26,036 bases of DNA from DASQUK01 sp046723645 (lineage in GTDB: Bacteria > Actinomycetota > Acidimicrobiia > Acidimicrobiales > VFJN01): the NCBI GenBank assembly GCA_046723645.1, contig JBKOUY010000094.1, forward strand, positions 1 to 26,036, written 5' to 3'. This document shows, one piece after another, positions 13,967 through 21,338 of this stretch (position 1 is its first letter; the number at the start of each line of letters is the position of its first letter). The position numbers and the translations under genes were made by a program. The notes beneath the pieces were generated by a model. That model was not told where the DNA came from, did no database searches, and saw only the letters and a list, made by a program, of their open reading frames with translations.

Positions 13967-14520
13967 GGATGGCGACCCATCGCCGCCAGCAGCCGGTCCT
14001 GGGGGCTGGCATCGGGGCCGACGGGGACGGCCGGGCCGACGATGCCGGCCTGGCGGCCCCGCTCCGGCATTCCCGGCAGGAACAAGGCGATGCACGCCTC
14101 GACCAGTCCGGGATCGAGCCGCCGGTCCTGGCCGGTCGCGGTGGCCAGGTCCCACGTGTGGACGAGGTTGTCCATGAACGTGCCCGCAGTTGCCTGGTCG
14201 AGCGGCCATTCGAACCCCAATGGCGAGCGGCACGTGCGTTGCAGGGCGCCGGGCGCCGCCAATCCGGCGAGGCAGGCCGCCACGCCCACCCGGTAGTCAG
14301 CCGCCGTGGCGCCCGACCGTGCTACCTGGTCGCCCCCATCAAGCGCCGCGCGCAAGTAGTCGGTGCTGGCCACCATGTGGTCGATCAGCTCTTGGACGCA
14401 CCATTCGGTGCACGGCGTCGGATCAGCCAGCTGATCCGACGCCACCTGGGCCATCAGCTTTGCGGCCTGGGCGGTTGCGCGCTGGAACAGCGTCACCGGA
14501 TCCAGCATCTCGTGGGTCAC
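13963..14520 (-). CDS. TIGR03086-family metal-binding protein (DinB / mycothiol-dependent maleylpyruvate isomerase-like)
   Basis: 185 residues. DPTPCTEWCVQELIDHMVAS and DNLVHTWDLATATGQD are the two conserved blocks of this four-helix DinB-like family; the His residues in DHM and VHTWD would be metal ligands. Members are common in actinobacteria, and related enzymes use mycothiol as cofactor. A GTG at 14520 is the first start; an ATG at 14508 (MLDPVTLF) is also reasonable. It is the first gene of the minus-strand unit. Its substrate is unknown. Confidence 0.83.
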   Translation of the reverse strand: MTHEMLDPVTLFQRATAQAAKLMAQVASDQLADPTPCTEWCVQELIDHMVASTDYLRAALDGGDQVARSGATAADYRVGVAACLAGLAAPGALQRTCRSPLGFEWPLDQATAGTFMDNLVHTWDLATATGQDRRLDPGLVEACIALFLPGMPERGRQAGIVGPAVPVGPDASPQDRLLAAMGRHP

Positions 14521-14544
14521 GGCTCGTCCTTCCGATCAAAGACT

Positions 14545-14558
14545 TCCTAAATTTAGGA
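14545..14558. promoter_or_regulatory. 14-bp perfect palindrome, candidate ArsR operator
   Basis: TCCTAAATTTAGGA is a perfect 14-bp palindrome starting 25 bases upstream of the GTG at 14520. Such an AT-rich symmetric site in GC-rich DNA is a plausible binding site for the ArsR-family regulator encoded two genes downstream, which would make the operon autoregulated. Direct binding is inference. Confidence 0.45.
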
Positions 14559-14621
14559 GTAGCTCAAATAGGGTATCGGGCGCAACCGTCGCGTCGGATC
14601 ACTGGGGGGTACAGCCCACGA

Positions 14622-14661
14622 TTGACACAGGTCGCCCGGCTGTACTTAACTCACAAGTTAA
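14622..14661 (+). promoter_or_regulatory. Promoter and inverted repeat upstream of the second ArsR unit
   Basis: TTGACA (14622-14627) is a perfect -35. The best -10 candidate is weak (TTAACT, 14646-14651, 18-bp spacing). That hexamer is the left arm of an inverted repeat TTAACT-CACA-AGTTAA (14646-14661), so a repressor bound there would cover the -10. The site differs from the palindrome at 14545, so the two ArsR proteins may have distinct operators. Confidence 0.5.
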
Positions 14662-14691
14662 TTATCCGTTTGGGAAAGTAGGCAGCGGGTC

Positions 14692-15054
14692 ATGACGATG
14701 GCGATCGACGAGGATCGGCTCGACGAGACCTTCGCGGCGCTGGCCAACTCGACCCGGCGAGCGATCCTGGCCCGTCTTGCAGATGGCGCTGCGACCGTCA
14801 ACGAGCTTGCCGGGCCGTTCGAGATGACCCTTCCGGCGATCTCGAAGCACATCAAGGTGCTGGAGCGGGCGGGGTTGGTTGTTCGGGGTCGACGAGCCCA
14901 GTACCGACCGTGTGCCCTCGACGCCGCACCCCTCGAGGAGGTCTCGACCTGGGCGGAGCAGTACCGGCCCGTCTGGGAGGCGCGCTTCGACCGGATGGAC
15001 GACTACCTCACACAACTTCGACAGCAACGAAAGGCTGGCCAACACGATGCCTGA
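14692..15054 (+). CDS. ArsR-family transcriptional regulator (unit 2, SdpR-like)
   Basis: 120 residues. FAALANSTRRAILARLADGA, the helix-turn-helix stretch FEMTLPAISKHIKVLERAGL and the wing VVRGRRAQYRPCAL are standard for SdpR-type ArsR proteins that control SRPBCC partners. The C-terminus (WAEQYRPVWEARFDRMDDYL) is the dimerisation helix typical of this subgroup. No Cys metal site. ATG 14692 or ATG 14698 could be used. It overlaps the following SRPBCC gene by 8 bp and is divergent from the first ArsR-SRPBCC unit. Confidence 0.9.
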   Translation: MTMAIDEDRLDETFAALANSTRRAILARLADGAATVNELAGPFEMTLPAISKHIKVLERAGLVVRGRRAQYRPCALDAAPLEEVSTWAEQYRPVWEARFDRMDDYLTQLRQQRKAGQHDA

Positions 15055-15556
15055 CGACAACGGTTCCCAGGACGCGGTGGTGATCGAACGCGACTTCGAT
15101 GCGCCGGTGGAGCTCATCTGGCAGATGTGGACCGACCCGGAGCACTTCAGAGCCTGGTACGGCCCCCACGGCGCCACGATCCCGGTCGCGAAGATGGACG
15201 TGCGGGTCGGCGGGACCCGTCTGGTGTGCATGGAGATGGCCACCCCGGACGGCCCAAGGCTGGTGTGGTTCACCGGTGAGTACCTCGAGGTCGTCGACAA
15301 CGAACTGCTCGTCTACACCGAGTCCATGTCCGACGAGAACGGGAACGTGTCGTCGCCCGCGGACATGGGCCTGCCCGGGGACCATCCGATGATGACCGAG
15401 GTCCGCGTCGAGCTCGAGGATGTCGGTGGCCGCACCAAGATGGTGCTGACCCACGCCGGCGTTCCCGCCGACTCGCCTGGTGCCACGGGTTGGGTGATGG
15501 CGCTTGACAAGCTCGCCATCCACGTCGGAGCGCAGAGCGACCGAAAGCGCCGATGA
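15047..15556 (+). CDS. SRPBCC / AHSA1 domain protein (partner of ArsR unit 2)
   Basis: 169 residues: IERDFDAPVELIWQMWTDPE, then RAWYGPHGATIPVAKMDVRV, GEYLEVVDNELLVYTESM and the C-terminal TGWVMALDKLAIHV. This is the classic AHSA1 pattern, in which W-x-x-P-x-G-x-x-x-P marks the first strand pair. The start overlaps the ArsR stop by 8 bp, so expression should follow it. Function is unknown. It resembles the canonical AHSA1 pattern more closely than the product at 13149-13616, so the two units are probably not a recent duplication. Confidence 0.87.
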   Translation: MPDDNGSQDAVVIERDFDAPVELIWQMWTDPEHFRAWYGPHGATIPVAKMDVRVGGTRLVCMEMATPDGPRLVWFTGEYLEVVDNELLVYTESMSDENGNVSSPADMGLPGDHPMMTEVRVELEDVGGRTKMVLTHAGVPADSPGATGWVMALDKLAIHVGAQSDRKRR

Positions 15557-15568
15557 TCGCCGACCCGC

Positions 15569-15587
15569 CCAAAGGTCCCGACTTTGG
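15569..15587 (+). terminator. Small hairpin after the ArsR-SRPBCC unit
   Basis: CCAAAG (15569-15574) and CTTTGG (15582-15587) pair across a 7-base loop, starting 12 bases after the stop. The stem is short and no T-run follows, so it is at best a weak terminator. Confidence 0.25.
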
Positions 15588-15670
15588 AGCCAGCGCGCCA
15601 TACCGCTCGCGTAGTGTCCCCGGCTCATGCCCCCGCTAGATCAGGCCATGGCAGCCGTTGCCCTTCGGCG

Positions 15671-15811
15671 TTCACGGTCCCGCTCTTCATCACGGGACTC
15701 GCCTTCACCACACGGGACCTCCAGAACGCCGCACGGCTCGCGATGCTCGCGGCTTCGATAGCCGCCTCCCTCGCTGGCTCGGCCATCCTGTACCGGGTCA
15801 GCACCGCCTGA
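15671..15811 (+). pseudogene. C-terminal remnant of a Na+/H+ antiporter NhaA
   Basis: About 46 residues in one frame, beginning FTVPLFITGLAFTTRDLQNA and then ARLAMLAASIAASLAGSAIL, look like the last two membrane helices of NhaA, where 'FTvsLFIa.LAF...l...AklgIL.aSl.ag..G' is conserved. Nothing upstream in this or other frames matches the rest of the antiporter (about 390 residues), so this is a remnant. A stop follows directly. The call rests on a short hydrophobic match. Confidence 0.4.
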
Positions 15812-16089
15812 ACATTCGGTCGTCGGTCGGGCCGGCCAGCGAACGGGCCGCGGCCATGGCGCCGCCTCCCGGCCAACGCCCCTCCGCCTCAGGGCCAGCT
15901 CTATCAGGGACGGAGCCTCCGCCCCACTGAGGCACCGGCAAAGTGTCCATCGGCTCGCGGCTCGACAGCTCGCCGAGAGCCGTCGGACGCGGGTTGTTCG
16001 GGTGACGACTCCGATCCGAACGTCGGTGGGTTGACGTCGATCGGGATGCCGCAACTCGTGGCTGCCCGCAGGCGTCGGTCGACGTTGTG
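15812..16089. other. Gap with no recognisable gene
   Basis: Nothing on either strand between the NhaA remnant and the secreted-protein gene gives a protein I recognise. Open frames here are short and of the Arg/Ala/Pro-rich kind expected by chance in GC-rich DNA. Confidence 0.4.
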
Positions 16090-16539
16090 TCAGGAACGAG
16101 GGAGTTTGATCACGGGGCAGACGAAGCTCTTGACCACGCCGATGTCGGTGGCCGCGCCGGCGTCCAGTGCCGCCGCAACTTCATCGTCGCTGTCGAAGTC
16201 GCCGCTGCGGTTGGCGTCGAACGTCGCCACCGCGGCGGTGTAGTCGGTGAACTGCAGGCCGCGGACGCGCCAGCGGCCGCCGTTGTAGCCGGTATCGCCG
16301 GGTGCAGCGGTCGCAACGTTGAACGCCTGCACGCCGAAGAACTGGTAGATCGTGTCGAATGAGGAATCGGGGCCGCCGGTCCTTGACAGATCGGTCGGCG
16401 TGTTGACGGTGCGATAGAGCTGACCGTCCACGTAGAACGCGGCTCCCGTCGCCCCACCGGCGCCGTCGGCCGCGGCGGCTCCTGTCGCTGCGAGCAGGAG
16501 CGCGCAGCCAGTCATCGTTGCGATCAGAGCGTTGCGCAT
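16090..16539 (-). CDS. Small secreted protein with an EF-hand-like calcium loop
   Basis: 149 residues. GGGGAGGACA (16549-16540) provides a strong ribosome-binding site for ATG 16539. The N-terminus (MRNALIATMTGCALLLAATG then AAAADG) is a Sec signal peptide with a probable AxA cleavage site. The mature part has YVDGQLYRTVNTPTDLS, FDTIYQFFGVQAFNVATAAPGD, and DANRSGDFDSDDEV near residue 120, which has the D-x-N-x-S-G-x-x-D spacing of an EF-hand loop. A single Cys lies near the C-terminus (VCPVIK). The family is not recognised; it is presumably exported. The flanking DNA contains no partner genes. Confidence 0.75.
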   Translation of the reverse strand: MRNALIATMTGCALLLAATGAAAADGAGGATGAAFYVDGQLYRTVNTPTDLSRTGGPDSSFDTIYQFFGVQAFNVATAAPGDTGYNGGRWRVRGLQFTDYTAAVATFDANRSGDFDSDDEVAAALDAGAATDIGVVKSFVCPVIKLPRS

Positions 16540-17161
16540 CTGTCCTCCCCGGGTTGAGGCCAGCCCAACGACCGGTATGTCTCCGGGCCGCTTCGGTCTG
16601 GCAGCCGACCGACCCAGCATCTCCCCGGTCGGACTTACGGGACTCTTAAATCCTCGCTGGCCGACTCTCGGGTTGGCCTGCCGCTGGTCTGCAGCGTTGC
16701 CTCGCCGGTCGTGAGGGGCTCAGACGGGCGCGCCTCCTCGAGTGATGGCCCGACGATCTACGTGCCGACGGGTAGCCCCGAGCGAACCACTCCCACGGGC
16801 TCGGGTCGAGGTTCTGCTCTCTCGCTGTCGTCGTCCTCGATGCTGTCAGGCCTGGCGGTCAATGTTCTGGTCGGGTGGTGGCGATTGGGACTCAGCCGAA
16901 AACGCCCTCGACCGCTTGCACGGCATCGCGGACCAACACCAGCTCGTCGAGGTAGGCGTCCGGGCCTCGGTCGCCCGCGCCTGTCTTGCTTGACGGAACC
17001 GCCCTCATCTACCGCGAGCCGCTCAACTCGCAGGGGTAGGAGCCACACCGCGACCGCGCACGAGGTTTCCCCAGCCCTCGCTCGCGGCTTCCTCCGACCC
17101 CGGAGCTCCGTCCGACGGGCGCCCGCTGGGTCATCGGTGTTTGCGCACCAGCCGAACCGGA
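16540..17161. other. 622-bp gap with no convincing gene
   Basis: Apart from the ribosome-binding site of the secreted protein at the left edge, I see no recognisable domain, tRNA, repeat or hairpin. A plus-strand frame around 16742-16993 ends with a helical stretch (SAENALDRLHGIADQHQLVE) but its first half is low-complexity and it has no ribosome-binding site. The lack of coding sequence in otherwise packed DNA suggests gene decay. Confidence 0.45.
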
Positions 17162-17539
17162 TCACGACGGGACAACGATCAGCCGGTAGCCGTCGGGATC
17201 GACAAAGCAGCGGGCGCCCTGTCGTGGCCAATAGGGGTTCAACATCGGGTCGTCGTCGGCCACCTCGACGCTTCCGGCCCGCCGAAGACGATCGATGAGC
17301 TCGGTGACGGCTGCCCCGGCGCTGTGATACAGCACGAGGACGTCTTCGTTGGTCGGCGCCGGCGTGTCGTCGTGCGGGGTGCGTACGAGCTCGAGCTGTG
17401 CCCGCTCGTCGGGAAGGCCGAAGATCGCCCCGTCGAAGCCGTCGTGATCGGCGAAGGACCAGAGCAGGGGGAGTCCGACGACGTCCGCGTAGAACGTGCG
17501 GATGCGATCCAGGTCCGCGGTCGGCCGAGCGACGCGCAT
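17162..17539 (-). CDS. VOC-family (glyoxalase/bleomycin-resistance-like) protein
   Basis: 125 residues, a complete single VOC domain: MRVARPTADLDRIRTFYADV then VGLPLLWSFADHDGFDGAIF, QLELVRTPHD, EDVLVLYHSAG, and the closing FVDPDGYRLIVVPS. Candidate metal ligands are the His in the DHDG segment and Glu in QLELV. Proteins of this subgroup are widespread and uncharacterised. No ribosome-binding site is obvious. It is isolated among remnants, next to a broken gene on the opposite strand. Confidence 0.85.
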   Translation of the reverse strand: MRVARPTADLDRIRTFYADVVGLPLLWSFADHDGFDGAIFGLPDERAQLELVRTPHDDTPAPTNEDVLVLYHSAGAAVTELIDRLRRAGSVEVADDDPMLNPYWPRQGARCFVDPDGYRLIVVPS

Positions 17540-17545
17540 CGCGCC

Positions 17546-17685
17546 ATCGTGTTCTTCGACTCCTACGAGTCGGCCATGGAGAACTCGGGACTGCCGGAGA
17601 CAGAAGCCGTCGCGGCCCGCCTTGCGTCGGTCGTCGCGGGTCCGCCTACTTTCACGACCTCGACGTCATCGACGACCGCTCCTGA
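17546..17685 (+). pseudogene. C-terminal remnant of a small monooxygenase-like (ABM/YdhR-type) protein, frameshifted
   Basis: The frame starting IVFFDSYESAMENSGLPETE and continuing AVAARLASVVAGPPTF matches the C-terminal pattern of small dimeric alpha/beta-barrel proteins ('vf.s.eaamansdlpat...a..maal.dGPPtf..ldV'). After GPPTF the expected ending HDLDVIDDRS followed by a stop lies in the next frame, so one indel separates the halves near 17648-17660. No upstream half is present; the preceding DNA is the VOC gene on the opposite strand. There is no start codon in a sensible place. Confidence 0.4.
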
Positions 17686-17809
17686 GTTCGAGGTCTGCGA
17701 TGTCGCCGTACGACCTGGCCGTCGACCAGTGACGCCCTCGGCGGGAACAGCCAGCGCGATGTTCCGCGGCTCGTAAGAGTTTGCGGCCGGCTGCCGCCCT
17801 ACCCTCGAC

Positions 17810-18523
17810 GTGGTGATGGAGGCGCCGCCGCGGATCCTGGTGGTCGACGACGACGCCACGGTGTCGGAGGTGGTGGCGCGCTACCTCGAGCGCGACGGCT
17901 ACGCCGTCGAGACCGTGGCCGACGGGCGGGTGGCGCTCCAGCGGGCCTTGGCCGCTCCGCCCGATCTGCTGGTCCTCGATCTCATGCTGCCGGGCGTCGA
18001 CGGGCTGGAGGTGTGTCGCCGCCTGCGGGCGCTGGCGCCGGTCCCCATCGTCATCCTTACGGCTCGCAGCCAAGAGGCCGACCGCATTGTCGGGCTCGAC
18101 CTGGGGGCGGACGACTACGTGTCCAAGCCGTTCTCGACCAAGGAGTTGGTGGCCCGGGTGCGGGCCGTGTTGCGGCGGGCGAGGGGACCGCTGGCGGCGA
18201 CCGTGACCAACGCGCCGCGGGTGCACGTCGACGGCGACCTGGAGGTGGACATCGCCGCCCGCCAGGCCCGGATGGGCGGCGATGTGGTCTCGCTGACGGC
18301 GAGGGAGTTCGAGCTGCTGGCATTCCTGGTGCGTCACCCCCGCCGCGCGTTCCGGCGCGAGGAGCTGCTCGAGGGCGTCTGGGGCTATCGCTACGGCGAC
18401 GCCTCCACGGTCACCGTCCACGTTCGCCGCCTGCGGGAGAAGATCGAGCCGGACCCGGCCAACCCGGTGCGCATCGTCACCGTGTGGGGTGTGGGCTACC
18501 GCTGGGAGGGTGTGGCGGCGTGA
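17810..18523 (+). CDS. OmpR/PhoB-family response regulator
   Basis: 237 residues with a receiver domain and a C-terminal winged helix. Acidic residues Asp13-Asp14, phosphoacceptor Asp57 (LLVLDLMLPG), Thr84 (VILTA) and Lys106 (YVSKPF) are all in place. The effector domain shows LTAREFELLAFLVRHP, LLEGVWGYRYG and TVTVHVRRLREKIEPDP, ending VRIVTVWGVGYRWE. The start may be GTG 17810, GTG 17813 or ATG 17816; no ribosome-binding site decides it. Its stop overlaps the kinase start (GTGA), so the two form a coupled two-component system. Its target may be the convergent operon next door, but that is a guess. Confidence 0.95.
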   Translation: MVMEAPPRILVVDDDATVSEVVARYLERDGYAVETVADGRVALQRALAAPPDLLVLDLMLPGVDGLEVCRRLRALAPVPIVILTARSQEADRIVGLDLGADDYVSKPFSTKELVARVRAVLRRARGPLAATVTNAPRVHVDGDLEVDIAARQARMGGDVVSLTAREFELLAFLVRHPRRAFRREELLEGVWGYRYGDASTVTVHVRRLREKIEPDPANPVRIVTVWGVGYRWEGVAA

Positions 18524-19614
18524 GCGTGGCTACGGGCGTCGTCCGGGCGCCGGCCGCCACGCTGGTCGTGACGGCGGGCTTGGTGGTGGCGATCGGCGTG
18601 GCGGCCTCACTGGGGTTGCCTGCGGGCGACGCCACCCAGCTCGTGGCCATCAGCTTTGGCGTGTCGATCGTCGCCTACGCCGGGGGGCGGTTGGCGTTGC
18701 GCCGCCTCCGCAGCCCGCTGGTGGTCGCGCTCATCCCGGTGGTCGCGGTTGCCTTTGGATCGTTGGCCGCCGCCGAGGCGATGTTCGTGTCGAGCCACGA
18801 CCTCTCGGCCCTGGTGGTCGTCGTCGCGGGTGCCGGCACCGCTGGGGTGTTGGGCGCCCTGGCCTTGGCCACCGAGCTGGACCGCGCCCGCCGGCAGCTC
18901 CTCGAGGCGGCCGAGCGGGAACGGGCGCTGGAGTCCAGCCGGCGCGAGCTGGTGGCCTGGGTCAGCCACGACCTCCGCACGCCCATCGCCGGCATCCGGG
19001 CAATGGTCGAGGCACTCGACGATGGCGTGGTCGACGACCCGGATGAGGTGCGGCGCTACCACCTCCAGCTCATGACCGAGGCCGACCGCCTGGCCCGGCT
19101 CGTCGACGACCTCTTCGAGCTGTCCCGCATCGAGGCCGGGGCGCTCGCAGTGAGCGTGGAGCGGGTGCCGCTGGGCGAGCTGGTATCGGACGTGGTGGCG
19201 TCTGCGGCCGTCATGGCGGAGGCCAAGGGGGTTCGGGTGGACGGCCTGCTCGCCGGTCGCCCCCCGGAGGTGGCGGGGTCGGCGCCCGAGCTGACCCGGG
19301 TAGTGCGGAACCTGCTCGACAACGCCATCCGGCACACGCCGCCCGGCGGGATGGTGGAGGTAGCAGTGGGTAGCGCCGACGACTATGCCGAGGTGTCCGT
19401 CCTAGACGGCTGTGGCGGTATCCCTGCCCACGACCTCGACCGGGTTTTCGACCTCGCCTACCGAGGCGACGACGCGCGCACACCTGGCACCACCGGCGGT
19501 GGCGGGCTCGGGCTCGCGATCGCCCGGGGACTGGTCGACGTGTTCGATGGCAACATTGCCGTGCGCAACGAGCCGGGCGGCTGCCGGTTCACCGTGCGCA
19601 TACCCCGGGCATAG
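18520..19614 (+). CDS. Membrane sensor histidine kinase
   Basis: 364 residues. Four hydrophobic helices (about 13-33, 40-57, 67-87 and 97-117) with very short loops replace the usual periplasmic sensor, then a coiled linker (ELDRARRQLLEAAERERALE) leads directly into the DHp domain with no HAMP. His150 sits in WVSHDLRTPIAGIR. The ATPase has the N box VVRNLLDNAIRHT, G1 DGCGGIP and G2 TGGGGLGLAIARGL. Without an extracellular domain it probably senses membrane or intramembrane signals. GTG 18520 is the start, overlapping the regulator stop and preceded by GGGAGGG. Confidence 0.95.
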   Translation: MSVATGVVRAPAATLVVTAGLVVAIGVAASLGLPAGDATQLVAISFGVSIVAYAGGRLALRRLRSPLVVALIPVVAVAFGSLAAAEAMFVSSHDLSALVVVVAGAGTAGVLGALALATELDRARRQLLEAAERERALESSRRELVAWVSHDLRTPIAGIRAMVEALDDGVVDDPDEVRRYHLQLMTEADRLARLVDDLFELSRIEAGALAVSVERVPLGELVSDVVASAAVMAEAKGVRVDGLLAGRPPEVAGSAPELTRVVRNLLDNAIRHTPPGGMVEVAVGSADDYAEVSVLDGCGGIPAHDLDRVFDLAYRGDDARTPGTTGGGGLGLAIARGLVDVFDGNIAVRNEPGGCRFTVRIPRA

Positions 19615-19641
19615 AGGCGCCGGCGACGACCAAAGGCCTCT
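19613..19641. terminator. Hairpin between the kinase gene and the convergent membrane-protein gene
   Basis: AGAGGC (19613-19618, overlapping the TAG stop) pairs with GCCTCT (19636-19641) across 17 bases. It sits between convergent genes, where a bidirectional terminator is expected, but the loop is long and there is no T-run. Confidence 0.25.
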
Positions 19642-19672
19642 GCCAACGTGGGTTGTGCGCTTCTGGACGCGC

Positions 19673-20137
19673 TCACCGCGTTGGGTCGGAGCGCTTGTGG
19701 CGGGCGGTCCAAAGCCCCCAGAGGGCAGCGGTGGCCGCGACGAGGGCGATTGCCGTGACCAGCGCCCAGCCGTACTGGTTGGGCAGGAGCGAGGGGTTGT
19801 GGGGGTCGCGGCCGTAGCCGCGGATGAACGGGTAGGCGTAGAGCACGACCGGGCCCGCCACGACAAGGGCGGCGGCCAAGACTGGCCGGACCGCGGGCGG
19901 CACTCGTCGTAGGCCGAGCAAGCCGATTGCCATGACGAGCGGCACAAGAACCAGGTCGTGGGCCAGGGCGCTGCCGACGAAGAAGGCGAGGAAGTTGCGC
20001 GGGTGGGTGTCGGTCGCGTTGCGGAGCAGACCGACGATGCCGTAGCCGATCAGCGCCCAGCCGGCGGCGATGCCGACCCAGCAGATCGAACCCGATGGTC
20101 CCGGTTCCTCGGGCGCGGGTTCATCCGGTTCTGCCAC
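19673..20137 (-). CDS. Small polytopic membrane protein, last gene of the Mo-oxidoreductase operon
   Basis: 154 residues, about four membrane helices: ICWVGIAAGWALIGYGIVGL, FLAFFVGSALAHDLVLVPLV, PVLAAALVVAGPVVLYAYPF and ALVTAIALVAATAALWGLW. The short N-terminus is acidic and Pro-rich. A loop with RGYGRDPHNPSLLPNQYG is distinctive. The GTG at 20137 lies 1 bp from the stop of the molybdopterin oxidoreductase, so the pair probably works together, perhaps as a membrane partner of the oxidoreductase. I do not recognise a named family. Confidence 0.75.
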   Translation of the reverse strand: MAEPDEPAPEEPGPSGSICWVGIAAGWALIGYGIVGLLRNATDTHPRNFLAFFVGSALAHDLVLVPLVMAIGLLGLRRVPPAVRPVLAAALVVAGPVVLYAYPFIRGYGRDPHNPSLLPNQYGWALVTAIALVAATAALWGLWTARHKRSDPTR

Positions 20138-20138
20138 G

Positions 20139-21338
20139 TCAATGCACCTCCAACCTGGAGACCCACTTGGTCTGCAGGACGCCGGGTCGGTTGGGGCCGA
20201 CCAGCCGCACGGGGTACCCGTGGTCGATGTGGAGCGGCTCCCCGTTCAGTCGCAGGGCGAGGATCGTGTCGGGGTCGGCGGTGTGGTCGGGGTTGAGCTG
20301 GCTGCGCCGGTAGCGACCCTGGGGCTGAAGCGATTCGACGTCGACAGTTCGACCGGAACCGGCTGCGCCCGCCTGAGCAAGCACGTCGCGAACCCGGATC
20401 CCGGTCCAGGTGGCGGTGGCGCTCCATCCCTCTACGCAGGTGATGGGCAGGTCCACGGTGTGCTGCGGCAGTGCCCCCAGGTCGTCGAGGGAGAGGGCGA
20501 GCGGCCAACTCACGCGTCCGTCGATGACCAGTCGGTAGGCCGGGTCGACGGCGAGGTCCAGCACACCAGCGCCGCGCGCCGTCTTGTTGACGGGTAGGCC
20601 CTGGGGGCCGACCCCGGGGCGGCGCTGTGCCAGCCGCGCCAACGACCCCAGCGGGGTGAACGTCTGTCCGACGGTTGCCAGGGTCAACACCAGCGACGCG
20701 CCAGCGGTGGCGCCCAGGAGCTGGCGACGGGTCAGGGTGCCGGGCGGCGGCAGCGCTTCGCTCTCAGATCCCGGGAGGGTCGGGGTGCCGACCGGTCGCA
20801 GCACCTCGCTCTCGGATCCCGGGCCGGTCAGGTTGGCCCGGACCACGCCCGCCTTGGCGCCGATGTGGACGACCAGGCCACCGACGGTGATCCACGAGGC
20901 CCAATAGTGGGCGGCGGGGAAGAAAAACTCCCAGGGGTACCAGCGGGCCACGTTCGCGACGCCGGAGAACAGGAGGAACAGGCTTCCGGCCACCAGCGGC
21001 AGCAGCGACAGCCGCTCCAGGGCGTGGGCGATGCCCCGCACGGGCGGCCAGGCCCAGAGCTTGGGGTAGACGACCCAGAGCTTGACCAGCAGTAGCGGGA
21101 TGGTGGCGATGCCGGTGGCGACGTGGAGGCCCTGGGTGACTCGGTAGAGGCCGGCCGGGCGAGACGGCCACTCGAACCAGTTCGGTGGCTGCTGGATCAG
21201 GTGCGACAGCACCCCGGTCGCGAAGCACACCGCGAACGACAGTCCGAGGGCGAGGCCGAGCCAGCTCGCGGTGCTGGGCTCGTGGAGCGGGCTGGTGAAC
21301 CGGCGGGCGACTTCGGCCACGGGATTGGGCGGTGTCAT
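20139..21338 (-). CDS. Membrane-anchored molybdopterin-dependent oxidoreductase (cytochrome b-like N-terminus + sulfite-oxidase-type Mo domain)
   Basis: 399 residues in two parts. The N-terminal 170 residues carry about four helices with histidines on them (LSHLIQ, QGLHVATG, AAHYWAS, VVHIGAK), suggesting a b-type haem unit. After a linker and TLTRRQLLGATAGASLVLTL (a twin-arginine-like fifth segment) comes a sulfite-oxidase-family Mo domain. In that domain LPITCVEGWSATATWTGI places Cys301 as the molybdenum ligand, and DHGYPVRLVGPNRPG and KWVSRLEV close the fold. Electron flow from the Mo site to a membrane haem is inferred. It is a fusion of what are often two subunits (YedY- and YedZ-like). 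The linker contains a tandem duplication (20731-20823). The start at ATG 21338 overlaps the methyltransferase stop (ATGA). Confidence 0.88.
   Translation of the reverse strand: MTPPNPVAEVARRFTSPLHEPSTASWLGLALGLSFAVCFATGVLSHLIQQPPNWFEWPSRPAGLYRVTQGLHVATGIATIPLLLVKLWVVYPKLWAWPPVRGIAHALERLSLLPLVAGSLFLLFSGVANVARWYPWEFFFPAAHYWASWITVGGLVVHIGAKAGVVRANLTGPGSESEVLRPVGTPTLPGSESEALPPPGTLTRRQLLGATAGASLVLTLATVGQTFTPLGSLARLAQRRPGVGPQGLPVNKTARGAGVLDLAVDPAYRLVIDGRVSWPLALSLDDLGALPQHTVDLPITCVEGWSATATWTGIRVRDVLAQAGAAGSGRTVDVESLQPQGRYRRSQLNPDHTADPDTILALRLNGEPLHIDHGYPVRLVGPNRPGVLQTKWVSRLEVH
20731..20823. repeat. Imperfect 48-bp tandem duplication inside the Mo-oxidoreductase linker
   Basis: Two 45-base units (20731-20775 and 20779-20823) differ at about eight positions. 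They encode the repeated residues PGSESEVLRPVGTPT and PGSESEALPPPGTLT, between the membrane domain and the Mo domain. This is a recent in-frame lengthening of a flexible linker. Confidence 0.75.

Noticed and set aside
16742..16993. 83-codon plus-strand frame
   Set aside because: The first half is low-complexity Arg/Pro/Ser, there is no ribosome-binding site, and the helical tail alone does not match a family I know.
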